From a virus: DNA of 62,526 nucleotides. The position numbers and the translations under genes are program-made. Positions 11,016 through 21,300 of this stretch are shown piece after piece. Position 1 is the first letter of the stretch, and every line of letters starts with the position of its first letter. The notes below the pieces were generated by a model. That model did not search any database, was not told the origin of the DNA, and saw nothing but the letters and a program-made list of their open reading frames with translations. The DNA lies in the IMG/VR virus record IMGVR_UViG_3300031972_001459, positions 1 to 62,526 of that record; one strand, given 5' to 3'.

Positions 11016-11798
11016 ATGGCTAAAGGATTTACAGTCAAGGCATCAACACCAAAGAAGAAAGAAGAAGGGCCTGCACCGTGGGACTATGATGCAATCAAAG
11101 AAAGAATGAGAGGAAAGGCAATTGTATTTTGTCTACCTGGAAGGGGATGTAGTTATGCATTCATGAAGAACTTTGTACAGTTATGTTTTGATCTTGTACA
11201 AAACCAGATGAGTATTCAGATTAGTCAGGATTACTCGTCTATGGTGAATTTCGCACGATGTAAGTGTCTCGGCGCCAATGTATTGAGAGGGCCTGACCAA
11301 ATTCCATGGGATGGTAAGTTACAGTATGATTATCAGTTATGGATTGACTCTGATATTATTTTTAATACTGAGAAGTTCTGGCAATTATGTGATGTGGCAT
11401 TAGATGCTGATGGAACGGAGCGTCCTATCAGCGCCGGGTGGTATTCGACTGAAGACGGTCGGACAACCTCTGTAGCACACTGGTTGGAAGAAGATGACTT
11501 CCGCAATAATGGTGGAGTAATGAATCATGAGATGGTAGATGGTATTAGTAAGCGTAAGAAGCCTTTTACTGTTGACTATACTGGTTTTGGATGGGTCATG
11601 ATTCAGAAGGGTGTCTTTGAGAATGAGGGTATGAAGTATCCATGGTTTGCTCCTAAGATGCAAGTCTTTGAAAGTGGTGCTGTTCAAGATATGTGTGGAG
11701 AGGATGTTTCGTTCTGTCTTGATGCAATTGAATCAGGATATGAGATTTGGTGTGATCCACGTATTCGTGTTGGTCATGAGAAAACCCGAGTTATCTAA
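11016..11798 (+). CDS. Putative glycosyltransferase
   Basis: A 260-residue protein with the look of a nucleotide-sugar glycosyltransferase of the GT-A type: an N-terminal strand-turn (GKAIVFCLPGRGCSYAFMKN, about 33-52), a helix, and the metal-binding DSD at 111-113 in YQLWIDSDIIF, followed by a long C-terminal part with FTVDYTGFGWVMIQKGVFE and GEDVSFCLDAIESGYEIWCD (a GED block where the catalytic base is often found). Related proteins are common in T4-like cyanophages. The acceptor could be DNA, a virion protein or a host surface sugar. The first 20 residues are basic and probably flexible. Binding site TGGAGTG precedes the ATG. Confidence 0.7.
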   Translation: MAKGFTVKASTPKKKEEGPAPWDYDAIKERMRGKAIVFCLPGRGCSYAFMKNFVQLCFDLVQNQMSIQISQDYSSMVNFARCKCLGANVLRGPDQIPWDGKLQYDYQLWIDSDIIFNTEKFWQLCDVALDADGTERPISAGWYSTEDGRTTSVAHWLEEDDFRNNGGVMNHEMVDGISKRKKPFTVDYTGFGWVMIQKGVFENEGMKYPWFAPKMQVFESGAVQDMCGEDVSFCLDAIESGYEIWCDPRIRVGHEKTRVI

Positions 11799-11804
11799 AC
11801 ACTA

Positions 11805-11960
11805 ATGGCAAATCAATTTAACGTTGATAGATCTGTAGAATTTGCTTCAAAGATGACACTTATCACTGAAACCAATAGTGATAAGTATTTGGAGCAATAT
11901 CGACAGAGTTTAAAGAACCGAGAACAATTAGAATCACTGTACAATCAAGAGAGTAATTAA
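11805..11960 (+). CDS. 51-residue helical protein, function unknown
   Basis: A short protein six bases after the previous stop: MANQFNVDRSVEFASKMTLI, then a charged helix LEQYRQSLKNREQLESLYNQ. It is probably a helical hairpin or coiled coil. It shares the transcript of the glycosyltransferase gene. No family recognised. Confidence 0.5.
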   Translation: MANQFNVDRSVEFASKMTLITETNSDKYLEQYRQSLKNREQLESLYNQESN

Positions 11961-11963
11961 ATT

Positions 11964-12113
11964 ATGGCAAAACTTAGAAAGTCCCTATTGGGACAAACAA
12001 TGATTGAATCTCAACCAAAGAAGACACGACAAGGTTGTGGTGCACATACCAAGTACGCTGCAAGTAGTCGTAATAACAAAAGGAAACGTTATCGTGGTCA
12101 AGGACGAGGATAG
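11964..12113 (+). CDS. Small very basic protein
   Basis: A 49-residue protein of high positive charge (MAKLRKSLLGQTMIESQPKK, then NNKRKRYRGQGRG), almost certainly able to bind nucleic acid and probably disordered alone. Short basic proteins of this kind are found in T4-like cyanophages near the baseplate genes, with unknown function. The last 20 bases overlap the start of the next gene in another frame. Confidence 0.55.
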   Translation: MAKLRKSLLGQTMIESQPKKTRQGCGAHTKYAASSRNNKRKRYRGQGRG

Positions 12114-12693
12114 ATATAGCACAGAATATGAATGGGTATCAACTCATTCGTATGATCTGTGGGTCTATAATAAGTTACAAGTGAGTCGGGTATTAGGATA
12201 TGAGTGTGGACCAGCTGGTCTCGCCGTACCTAAACCCGATTTTTATATTGTTCGACCATGTATTAATTTCATGGGTATGAGTCGTCATGCTCGTATTGAA
12301 TATCTTGAAGGTGATACTGAACATCTACATCCAGCTGAGTTTTGGTGTGAAGTATTTGAAGGAGAACATATATCAGTTGATTATTATAAAGGACAACAAG
12401 AACTAACTGTAAAGGGTGTGAGAGACCCCCAGGACCCTCTATACAAGTGGAAGAAGTGGTATAAGGTAGATAGAGTAATACCATTACCCAAAGTGTTTGA
12501 GGAAGTTAGTCAGAGGTATGATTGGTTAAATTGTGAATATATTGATGGTAAGTTAATTGAGATACATTTAAGAGGTAATCCTAATTTTAATTATGGTGGC
12601 GACTCAATTACTCCAGTATGGGAAGGAGATGATGTGTCAGACTACATAGAACAAAGTAACTACAAGAGATTGGGGTTTATTATAGATGGATAA
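12094..12693 (+). CDS. Conserved-type protein, weakly ATP-grasp-like
   Basis: A 199-residue protein. I choose the GTG at 12094 (AAGGA about nine bases upstream) over a longer frame from 12004, which would be read entirely in the shadow of the small basic protein gene. Blocks such as DFYIVRPCINFMGMSRHARI, FWCEVFEGEHISVDYYKG and LIEIHLRGNPNF recall the nucleotide- and metal-binding blocks of ATP-grasp enzymes, but the match is weak and the protein is short. The function is therefore open. It follows the glycosyltransferase unit and overlaps the next gene by eight bases. Confidence 0.6.
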   Translation: MVKDEDRYSTEYEWVSTHSYDLWVYNKLQVSRVLGYECGPAGLAVPKPDFYIVRPCINFMGMSRHARIEYLEGDTEHLHPAEFWCEVFEGEHISVDYYKGQQELTVKGVRDPQDPLYKWKKWYKVDRVIPLPKVFEEVSQRYDWLNCEYIDGKLIEIHLRGNPNFNYGGDSITPVWEGDDVSDYIEQSNYKRLGFIIDG

Positions 12694-12838
12694 GAATTTT
12701 CTAAGAGAGATTAATAACGATCAGAAGACACCAAAGAATACCAAGAAGGTACGTGAGGATGGATTCTATGAAGCATCTGAAGCTGATTGGAAAGACTTCT
12801 GGGAAAATGATGATAACAAGCAAACATTGATTGATTAA
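12686..12838 (+). CDS. 50-residue charged protein, function unknown
   Basis: A short protein coupled to the previous gene by overlap: MDKNFLREINNDQKTPKNTK, then DGFYEASEADWKDFWENDDN. It is highly charged with an acidic aromatic end and probably partly disordered. No family recognised. Confidence 0.45.
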   Translation: MDKNFLREINNDQKTPKNTKKVREDGFYEASEADWKDFWENDDNKQTLID

Positions 12839-12855
12839 AACATTGGGTTTAGTGT

Positions 12856-12863
12856 AATAAATA
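12856..12863 (+). promoter_or_regulatory. Late promoter (AATAAATA) before gene 25
   Basis: A close variant of the T4 late box TATAAATA, 27 bases before the gene 25 start. It marks the beginning of the virion gene block. Confidence 0.6.
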
Positions 12864-12889
12864 ACTCATAATTGTTGTAGAAAAATTAC

Positions 12890-13291
12890 GTGCCTGTCCA
12901 AAGAGTCAGTCAAGGTTTTAAAGATGTGAGTGCATCATTCAAAGTCAACCCGTTAAATCTTGATTTAATTACGTTGAGGAATGAGAATGCTATTGCACGA
13001 TCCATTCGTAACTTAATTTTTACCATACCTGGTGAGAAACCATTTCAACCTACTGTTGGTTGTAATGTCACTAAACTATTATTTGAGAATTTAGATAGAC
13101 TTACAGCTAGTTCAATTGAATCGGAAATTAGGAACACAGTTAATAACTTTGAACCGAGAGTCCGTTTGACAACTGTTATCGTCAATCCAAATTTCGATGA
13201 TAATATCTTTGAGGTAACTCTTAAGTATGACATTGTAGGTATAGATCTTCCTAGACAACAATTATCATTTGCATTACAGCCCACTAGGTAA
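12890..13291 (+). CDS. gp25: Baseplate wedge subunit gp25
   Basis: A 133-residue protein of the T4 gp25 family, which has a lysozyme-related fold without lytic activity and forms the core of each baseplate wedge, where the sheath attaches. Visible marks are KDVSASFKVNPLNLDLITLR near the N-terminus, ENAIARSIRNLIFTIPGEKP with the conserved E and GE-K-F turn, and QPTVGCNVTKLLFE. The length is close to T4 gp25 (132). The start is a GTG. It is directly followed by gene 6, as in T4-like cyanophages. Confidence 0.93.
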   Translation: MPVQRVSQGFKDVSASFKVNPLNLDLITLRNENAIARSIRNLIFTIPGEKPFQPTVGCNVTKLLFENLDRLTASSIESEIRNTVNNFEPRVRLTTVIVNPNFDDNIFEVTLKYDIVGIDLPRQQLSFALQPTR

Positions 13292-15349
13292 ATGCCCTTA
13301 GTCAATTTTAGCAACTTAGATTTTGATCAGATAAAGACATCCATTAAGGATTATCTCCGTGCGAATTCAAACTTCACGGACTATGACTTTGAGGGTTCTA
13401 ATCTATCAACTATTCTAGATACGTTAGCTTACAATACGTATATAACCTCATACAATGCCAATATGGTATCTAATGAGGTATTCATTGATAGTGCCACATT
13501 AAGAGAGAATGTGGTGTCTCTCGCACGTAACATAGGGTATGTTCCTCGTTCAAAGAAAGCTTCTGTTGCCAAAGTTTCTTTTACAGTAAACGTTTCAAAC
13601 ACCACAGCTGTAGCAGTGACACTTAAGGCTGGTGCTGTAATGGCATCTAGATCAGTTGGTGTGAATAGTACTAAGAACTTTATATTCTCAATTCCAAACG
13701 ATATTACAGTTCCAGTTAACTCTTCTGGGTTTGCAGACTTCTATAATATCGACGTATACGAAGGAACATATATTACACAAACATTTACTGTTGATAGTAG
13801 TAACGTTAATCAGAAATTTGTACTACCTAACTCTGGTATTGACACTGATCTATTATCTGTTGTCGTAAGAGATACCCAAGAATCAACTGTAACTAGAAAG
13901 TTCGAACTATTCAATAGTTTGTTTGATGTTACTTCATCGACTAGAGCATACTTTATTCAAGAGATTGGACAGGAGAGATACGAACTATTGTTTGGTGATG
14001 GAATATTTGGTGTCAAGTTAGATAATGATAATTTTGTTGAAGCAAGTTATATCATTACTAATGGAGAATCAGCAAACAATATTAACAAATTTGCATTTAT
14101 AGGTAACTTAAAGTCTAGTTCTGGAGATACGATTAGTTCTGGAGTATCTATTGTAACCACAGAGATATCTTCTGGTGGTGGTAAACCAATTGAATCTATT
14201 GACTCTGTTAAGAAGTATGCTCCTCAAATCTATGCATCACAGAATAGAGCAGTAACTGCTGCTGATTATGAAGCATTGATTCCACAAATCTACCCTGAAG
14301 CTGAATCAGTTTCTGCCTTTGGTGGTGAGGATTTGACTCCACCTTCATTTGGTAAGGTATTTGTAAGTATCAAACCATATAACGGTGTCTTCTTATCGAG
14401 TGCAATCAAACAAAACTTACAACAACAGATCAGGAAATACTCTGTTGCTGGTATTTTATCTGAGATTGTCGATCTAAAGTATTTGTATATTGAACCAAAC
14501 AGTAAGGTATACTACGATTCTAACCTTGCACCAACGGTATCATTCGTTCAAAACCTAGTTACAACCAATATCGTCAAGTATTCTGAATCATCTGATGTCA
14601 ATAAGTTTGGTGGAAGATTTAAATATTCACAATTCCAAAAAGTAATTGATCAAAGTCATGAGTCTGTGATGTCAAACATCACAAACATTGATATCAGAAG
14701 AGATATTAATGCCCAACTGAATACTTTTGTAGAGTATGAATTGTGTTATGGTAATCGGTTCTATGTAAAAAACCACGGACATAGTGCAAACTTCAATGGA
14801 AATCTCGTTGGGTATAATATTAAATCATCCGGTTTTACTGTCAGTGGTATTAGTGGAACTGTATACCTCGGTGATAGTTCGGTTGGTAATTTGAGTAAGG
14901 GTACAGTATTCCTATTCAAACTAAATTCTTCATCAGAACCATATATTGTAAGACAGAATGTAGGTACAATTGATTATGTTAAGGGTGAGATTAAACTTAA
15001 TCCCATTAATATTATATCAACACTAGTGAATAGAGGGACTCCTTTGGTCGAAGTTTCTGCAACTCCGTACTCAAATGACGTAATTGGTCTCCAGGATCTC
15101 TATCTACAATTGGATGTAAATAACACAGTAGTTAATGTTGTTACTGACAACATTTCTTCTGGAAATGACGTATCAGGAACCAACTATATTGTTTCTTCTA
15201 GTTACGGATCTAACGCTCTAGTTAGGGGTAACCCCATATTCCAAGTCGAAACAAACTCAGGACCAACAACATCTTCTTCCACAAATGTAACCACATCTGT
15301 TGAAGGTGTATCTACTACAAGTAGAAGAACCAGTTCATCATCTTACTAA
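13292..15349 (+). CDS. gp6: Baseplate wedge subunit gp6
   Basis: A 685-residue protein close in length to T4 gp6 (660). The N-terminus MPLVNFSNLDFDQIKTSIKD...LDTLAYNTYITSYNANMVSN and RENVVSLARNIGYVPRSKK is the typical gp6/baseplate J-like start; QNRAVTAADYEALIPQIYP is the second family block. gp6 dimers join neighbouring wedges into the ring of the baseplate and take part in its change of shape during sheath contraction. The ATG follows the gene 25 stop directly. The C-terminus is Ser/Thr-rich (TSSSSTNVTTSVEGVS) and probably flexible. Confidence 0.95.
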   Translation: MPLVNFSNLDFDQIKTSIKDYLRANSNFTDYDFEGSNLSTILDTLAYNTYITSYNANMVSNEVFIDSATLRENVVSLARNIGYVPRSKKASVAKVSFTVNVSNTTAVAVTLKAGAVMASRSVGVNSTKNFIFSIPNDITVPVNSSGFADFYNIDVYEGTYITQTFTVDSSNVNQKFVLPNSGIDTDLLSVVVRDTQESTVTRKFELFNSLFDVTSSTRAYFIQEIGQERYELLFGDGIFGVKLDNDNFVEASYIITNGESANNINKFAFIGNLKSSSGDTISSGVSIVTTEISSGGGKPIESIDSVKKYAPQIYASQNRAVTAADYEALIPQIYPEAESVSAFGGEDLTPPSFGKVFVSIKPYNGVFLSSAIKQNLQQQIRKYSVAGILSEIVDLKYLYIEPNSKVYYDSNLAPTVSFVQNLVTTNIVKYSESSDVNKFGGRFKYSQFQKVIDQSHESVMSNITNIDIRRDINAQLNTFVEYELCYGNRFYVKNHGHSANFNGNLVGYNIKSSGFTVSGISGTVYLGDSSVGNLSKGTVFLFKLNSSSEPYIVRQNVGTIDYVKGEIKLNPINIISTLVNRGTPLVEVSATPYSNDVIGLQDLYLQLDVNNTVVNVVTDNISSGNDVSGTNYIVSSSYGSNALVRGNPIFQVETNSGPTTSSSTNVTTSVEGVSTTSRRTSSSSY

Positions 15350-15367
15350 TAAGAAGTCAGAATACAA

Positions 15368-18300
15368 ATGACAGTAGATAGAGTTAAATTTCAAGAAATC
15401 GTTGAAAGTCAACTCCCTAGGTACGTTAGGGAAGACTTTCCTCTGTTAAGCGATTTTATAAAACAGTATTATATCTCTCAGGAAATTGAAAGTGGTCCTA
15501 TTGATATTCTTAATAACATTGATCAGTACGTAAAAGTAGATCAATTATGTGATATTGTTGACTCTACTACACTTGTTGATTCATTAGATACTATTGATAC
15601 TACTATTGTTGTAAATTCTACTGAAGGATTTTCAGATAACAATGGTATTATTCAAATTGATAATGAAATTATATACTATGGAACCAAAACTTCAACTACA
15701 TTTGTAGATTGTTCTAGAGGTTTTAGTGGAGTTACAACATATATTACCTCTGGTGCACCAGATGAACTAACATTTTCTTCAACAATCGCAGATTCTCACA
15801 CTACAGGTGCGACTGTTAAGAATTTAAATATACTTTTTCTTAAGCAATTCCTCACTAAACTTAAAAGACAGGTAACACCAGGGTTTACTGATAGGAACTT
15901 TTACACAGGATTGGATAAAAGAAACTTTATAATCAATTCTGACAGTTTTTATAAGTCAAAAGGTACTGAACAATCTTACGAAATACTCTTCCGAGCACTG
16001 TATGGGGAAGATGTTGAACTTATTCGTCCATCAAAGTTCCTTTTAACACCATCTAACGCCGATTACAAGGTCACTAAAGACTTTGTTGTAGAACAACTTC
16101 AGGGTGATCCGTTAAATTTAAAGAATCTTACGATATATCAAGACTTAACTAGTGCAAGAGGGTCTGTTACTAACGTTCAACAGATACCTTATGAGAACTT
16201 TCAGTACTATCAAATCAGTATTGACTCTGGTTTTGCGAGAGATAGTGATGTAAGTGGTTCTATCTACGGACAATTTAAACCAAATCCACTCACAAAAGTC
16301 CTAAATGACGTAAGTATTGGTTCAACTATCATTGATGTTGATTCTACAATTGGATTTCCCGAGACTGGTAGTCTTAGTGTACTGGATATTGACAACAATG
16401 AGTTATCTGTCGCATATAATGGTAAGACTTTAAACCAATTTTTCAATACAAGTGGTGTTAGTGGCAAAATTGTAAAGAAAACTAATATAACTTTAGACAC
16501 ATATTCGTATGCATACGTCGGTATTGACACTACTCAGCAGATAAGAGTCAGATTTACTGCTACAGTGAAGGATTTTATCCCCAATGAACTAAATTATTAC
16601 TATAAACCACATGATACCATAGAACTGAAGTCTCTTGGTTACGAATCTCCCACCAAAAAGGCAAATAATTACGTATTAAACGTAAAAACTAACTGGGATG
16701 TCGTAGAATCTAGTGTTATTGACGCAGATGCCTTTGTTTATCAGTTTGAATTTGCAAAAGAGCACTTTTTTAGAGAAGGTTATACCGTAAGATATGAAAA
16801 TTTAGACGGAACTTACTCTATTTTTGGCACAGTTTCCAGAGTTTTCTCTTCAACGGCCATTAGAGTGACTTTTTCGCAACAAATTAACCTGAAAGGTCAG
16901 TTTGTAATTGAAAATCAGACGTTGAAGGGTGCATCTCAGGCATATCCTTACCTGAATAATTATATTGCAAACGTTCAAAACACATATTCTAAGTATAATG
17001 ACGATGTAATTATTGCATCTAACTCTATTGCAAAGTATGATGACATTGAAACTGATCCATACGACAAAAAAATAACTTTTAGTGCAAATTTAACTTCAAC
17101 AGAAAATCTCACACTACCAGTTAATCCCACGTCAAGACCTGATCATGGTTTTTATACTGGTGATGCAGTATATTTTACCTCTGCAGGAAATGGTTTTGAG
17201 GGTATGCCATCAGCGTCTTACTTTGTTTTCAGAGTTGATGAGGAGACTATTAAACTTTCTAGAAGTAAGGCTGACTTGTCTAGAAAACTTTACATCACAT
17301 TTAATGGTTCTGTAGTTAATGCATCTCTTGCATATCTTGATTTCTACGATAAAGAGATAGAACCTCAGGGTTTGTATAGACAAATTCTAAAACCAATTAA
17401 TGACAATAAGTCTTATATCACTAGAGCTGGTTATACTGGCATATTCGTTAATGGTGTTGAACTATTAAACTACAAAGCACAAAGTAGTGTTTATTATGGA
17501 AAACTTAATAGTTTGTCCATGACAACTGGTGGTGGTGGGTATGACATCATCAATCCTCCAGTATTGTCAATTAAGGATGAAGTTGGTTATGGTGCTACTG
17601 GATTCTGTAACGTAAAGGGGTCACTCATAAGACTCGATGTTACAGATTCTGGTCTTGGTTATTATGAACCTCCCACAATCTCTATTAGTGGTGGTAATGG
17701 ATCTGGGGCTAAGGCAGAACCAAGAATGGTTTCTATTAAACATGAAAATTCATTCTTTGCAGATTTCCCGAGTCAAGTTGATCTAATCAATAACACAATT
17801 ATCTTCCCAAGTGATCATAAATTTTTGGATGGTGAAGAGATAATTTACGAACCAAGAGGAACAGAAGTCGTTTCTGGTCTTACAACAGGTGGTTCATACT
17901 ATGTTAGAGTTACTGGTCAAAAAAGTATGAAACTTCATACTAATAAAGGTGATGCCTTTGTTGGTATTAATACAGTCAATATTACAAAGTATGGATCTGG
18001 TACACAATACTTTGTTGCATCAGATCTAAAACTGGTTGTATCTTCGGTTGTAGTGACTGATCCGGGACAAAACTACGAGAACAAGAGAAGAACAATTCCT
18101 GCTATAGGTGTCAACACAGTATCTGATCAGGTAGAGATTGCAAATCATGGATATGAATCAAAAGAAATTGTAAGATATACGAAACCAGATGTTGGAGATA
18201 GTATTCAGGGACTATCTGAAAATACTGATTATTATGTTGTCAAGGTTAATGATAATGCATTCTCGTTGACAAATGTTGGAATTGATTCAGTTGCAACAGA

Positions 18301-21300
18301 TCATTATTATGATAATGGTATTATTATTAATTTCTCCAATGAAGGTTTGGGTTCTTTCAATTATCCACCGATTGTTGTAACCGTTGAAGGAGCTGCAGCA
18401 TCTTATGATAAGACATTTGTTGAAAATTTCCAGGAACTATTCATAATTGAATCACCAATTGAAGAAAATATTACAACTCCCGTGTTTGTTCTTGCATGGA
18501 CTGGTCCTGACGGTGGTCTAGCAGAAATTACACGTAATGGGACACAAACAGAAGAATTTTATGTTGAAGTAAATGAGGGTACTAACTGGTTGATTAGTGA
18601 TAATCCGTTTATTGGTAACATTCTTCTTTATGATGCCAAACTTCAACCGATCTTTAGAGGTTCTATTGAGACTATTGATTTAACTTCAACTGGTGTTGGT
18701 TATGGTTCCTCAGATATTGTCGATTTCGTAAGACAACCAGAAGTTACATTTGAAGCTGGTGTTAATGCAAAATTGACGCCTATCATCAATAATGGTGAAA
18801 TTGCAGAAGTTGTTATCAATACCCCAGGTAATGGTTATAATTCTCCACCAGATTTACAGATTGTAAGTGAAACTGGCAACTATGCGGTTCTGATTCCTAT
18901 TATTGAAAATGGTTCTATCAAAAATATAATCGTATCGAAAGGTGGTGCTGGTTATGTTACAGGAAAGACTAGTGTTAATGTAATACCGTCTGGCGGTGGT
19001 GCTAGAGTAAATGCGAATATTCAGGCTTGGAATATAAACTTGTTTGAGAAAAACTTCAATAATATACTCGATGATGATGGTGTTATTGAAGAGAATCTTT
19101 CTAATAAATCACTAGAGTATTGTGCAACATATCTACCCAGACCTCTTCGTAGGACTTTGAATGTAGTTAATGGTTTTGATAAGGATAATGAACTGTATGG
19201 TACTTTTGACCTAAGTTTTGATCAACAGACTGGTGAAGAAATTAATAGTATTTACCACTCACCCATTGTTGGATGGGCTTATGATGGTAATCCGATTTAT
19301 GGTCCATATGGATTTAAAAATATTGATGGTACCGGTGACATTTCTCGAATGGTATCTGGTTATAAATTGGCTAGAGTTCAAAAAGGTAGACCTTCTTATA
19401 ATTCATTTCCAAATGGTTTCTTTGCCAATGACTATATCTTTACTGGAGATGGTGATTTAGATGTTCATAATGGAAGATTCTGTGTAACACCCGATTACCC
19501 AAATGGGGTATACGCATATTTCTGTACTATCTCTGAAGGAATTGACACTGATGGTCCATTCACTAATTACAGAAGACCAGTATTTCCATATGCGATTGGT
19601 GACACATATAAGTCAACACCCATTGCGTTTAACTTCTTAGCAAGATCTAACCAGACTGATTATGATATTGAAGGTAAGGGTTGGTTTAGAAATACCAAGT
19701 ATTACTATACGAATGATGGACAGAGTGGATATGATTATATCTTTAACTCCAACACAGTAAGAAAGCAGACTATTGATGTTACTGCAACATCTGCAGGATC
19801 TGTTGATGACATTTCAATCTTTGATTCTGGTACTGATTACCGAGTCAATGATAGAGTGATATTTAATAATACTGGAACCAAAGGTAGTAATCTAAATATC
19901 AAGGTTTCTCAAGTTGGTGGTAAAAAAGTAAATAATGTGAGTCTTGCGACGACAGTCATCAATGATGTTGAATTTTATTCGAATAGTGTTTCTAGTCAAT
20001 TCGTTGGTTTAACTTCAGCACCACACAATTTTCTTCCTGGCAATATTATTTTTATTGATGGTATTTCTGAGTCATACAAGAATTTGCAAGGTTCTTATAG
20101 TGTTGGTGTAAGTAGTGACAGATGGTACACATCTTTGGGTATTAATACAGGACCAGTAACTGGTATTGTGACTTATGTGTATGTTTCTGGTTCACTTGAT
20201 GAATCTATCATTGCACCAGATGATATTTTAAGAATTGAATTTGAAAAACTTAAAGTTCTAAACATTGATAAAAAATCAAGTAGAATTAGAGTTTTGAGAG
20301 GTTACGATAATACTTTTGCTGTTACTCATAGTGCCGGTACATTAGTTAGAAATGATCCTAGAAAACTAGCATTTACTGCTACAGGTATTGTTACCACAAA
20401 ACAACTTGTAACAAACAGACAACTTTATTTTGAACCAAACGAGGCAATAGGTCTTGGTACTCAAACTGTTGGTACAGCAACCACATTAGTTTTTGCTAAT
20501 CCAGGTGTAGGTCAAACCCAGTTGAGAGTTGATCAACAACAAATCTATATCCCAGACCATAGATTGGGATTGAATACCCCTATAACCTATTATACTAATG
20601 GAGGAACATCAATTAGTGCATGGAGTGGTATTACTAGTTCTAATATATTCCAATTAGAGTCTACCAGAAATCTTTTTGCAGTTCCCATCAATAAGGACAT
20701 ACTTGGTATTGCAACTGTTCGTGTTGGTATTGATAGTATTTCTGGTGAATATGTTGGAGTTACTAGTGGAACCGGTGCACTTCTCTACTTCACAACATCT
20801 GCAGGTCTTGGTAGTTATCATAGTTTTAAAACTAATCTTCCGTCAGTATTGAGTGGTAGAGTTTCTAAAAATGTTGTTACTGTTTCTACTGCAAGTACTC
20901 ATGGCATAAAACCTGGTGATAGAGTTGAGATTGATGTAAATCCAACTACAACTACAGAAATAACTGTCGTCTATGATGATTATAATAGGAGAATGGTATT
21001 TGATCCCGATACTATCGAACCTAGTGGAATCAACACTGCATTTAATACATTTACTGTACCCAACAATAAGTATCAAGTTGGTGACAAGATTATCTATAGT
21101 TCAGTAATACCTGATCCTAGTCTTTCCAACAAAGGTCTATATTATGTTTATGTCTTTAAGAATGATCAAATCAAATTGGTCGAGTATGCTTCAGAATTAG
21201 GAAAAGAGAACCCAACATTTGTCAATATTGGAACTGCACATACTACAACAATCTCTAGAATTAATCCTGCAATTAAGGTTCAAAAGAATCAGAATTTAAG

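Noticed and set aside
12004-12093. Longer N-terminus for the gene at 12094
   Set aside because: The extension overlaps the small basic protein gene in another frame and has no family-like character; the GTG at 12094 has a binding site.
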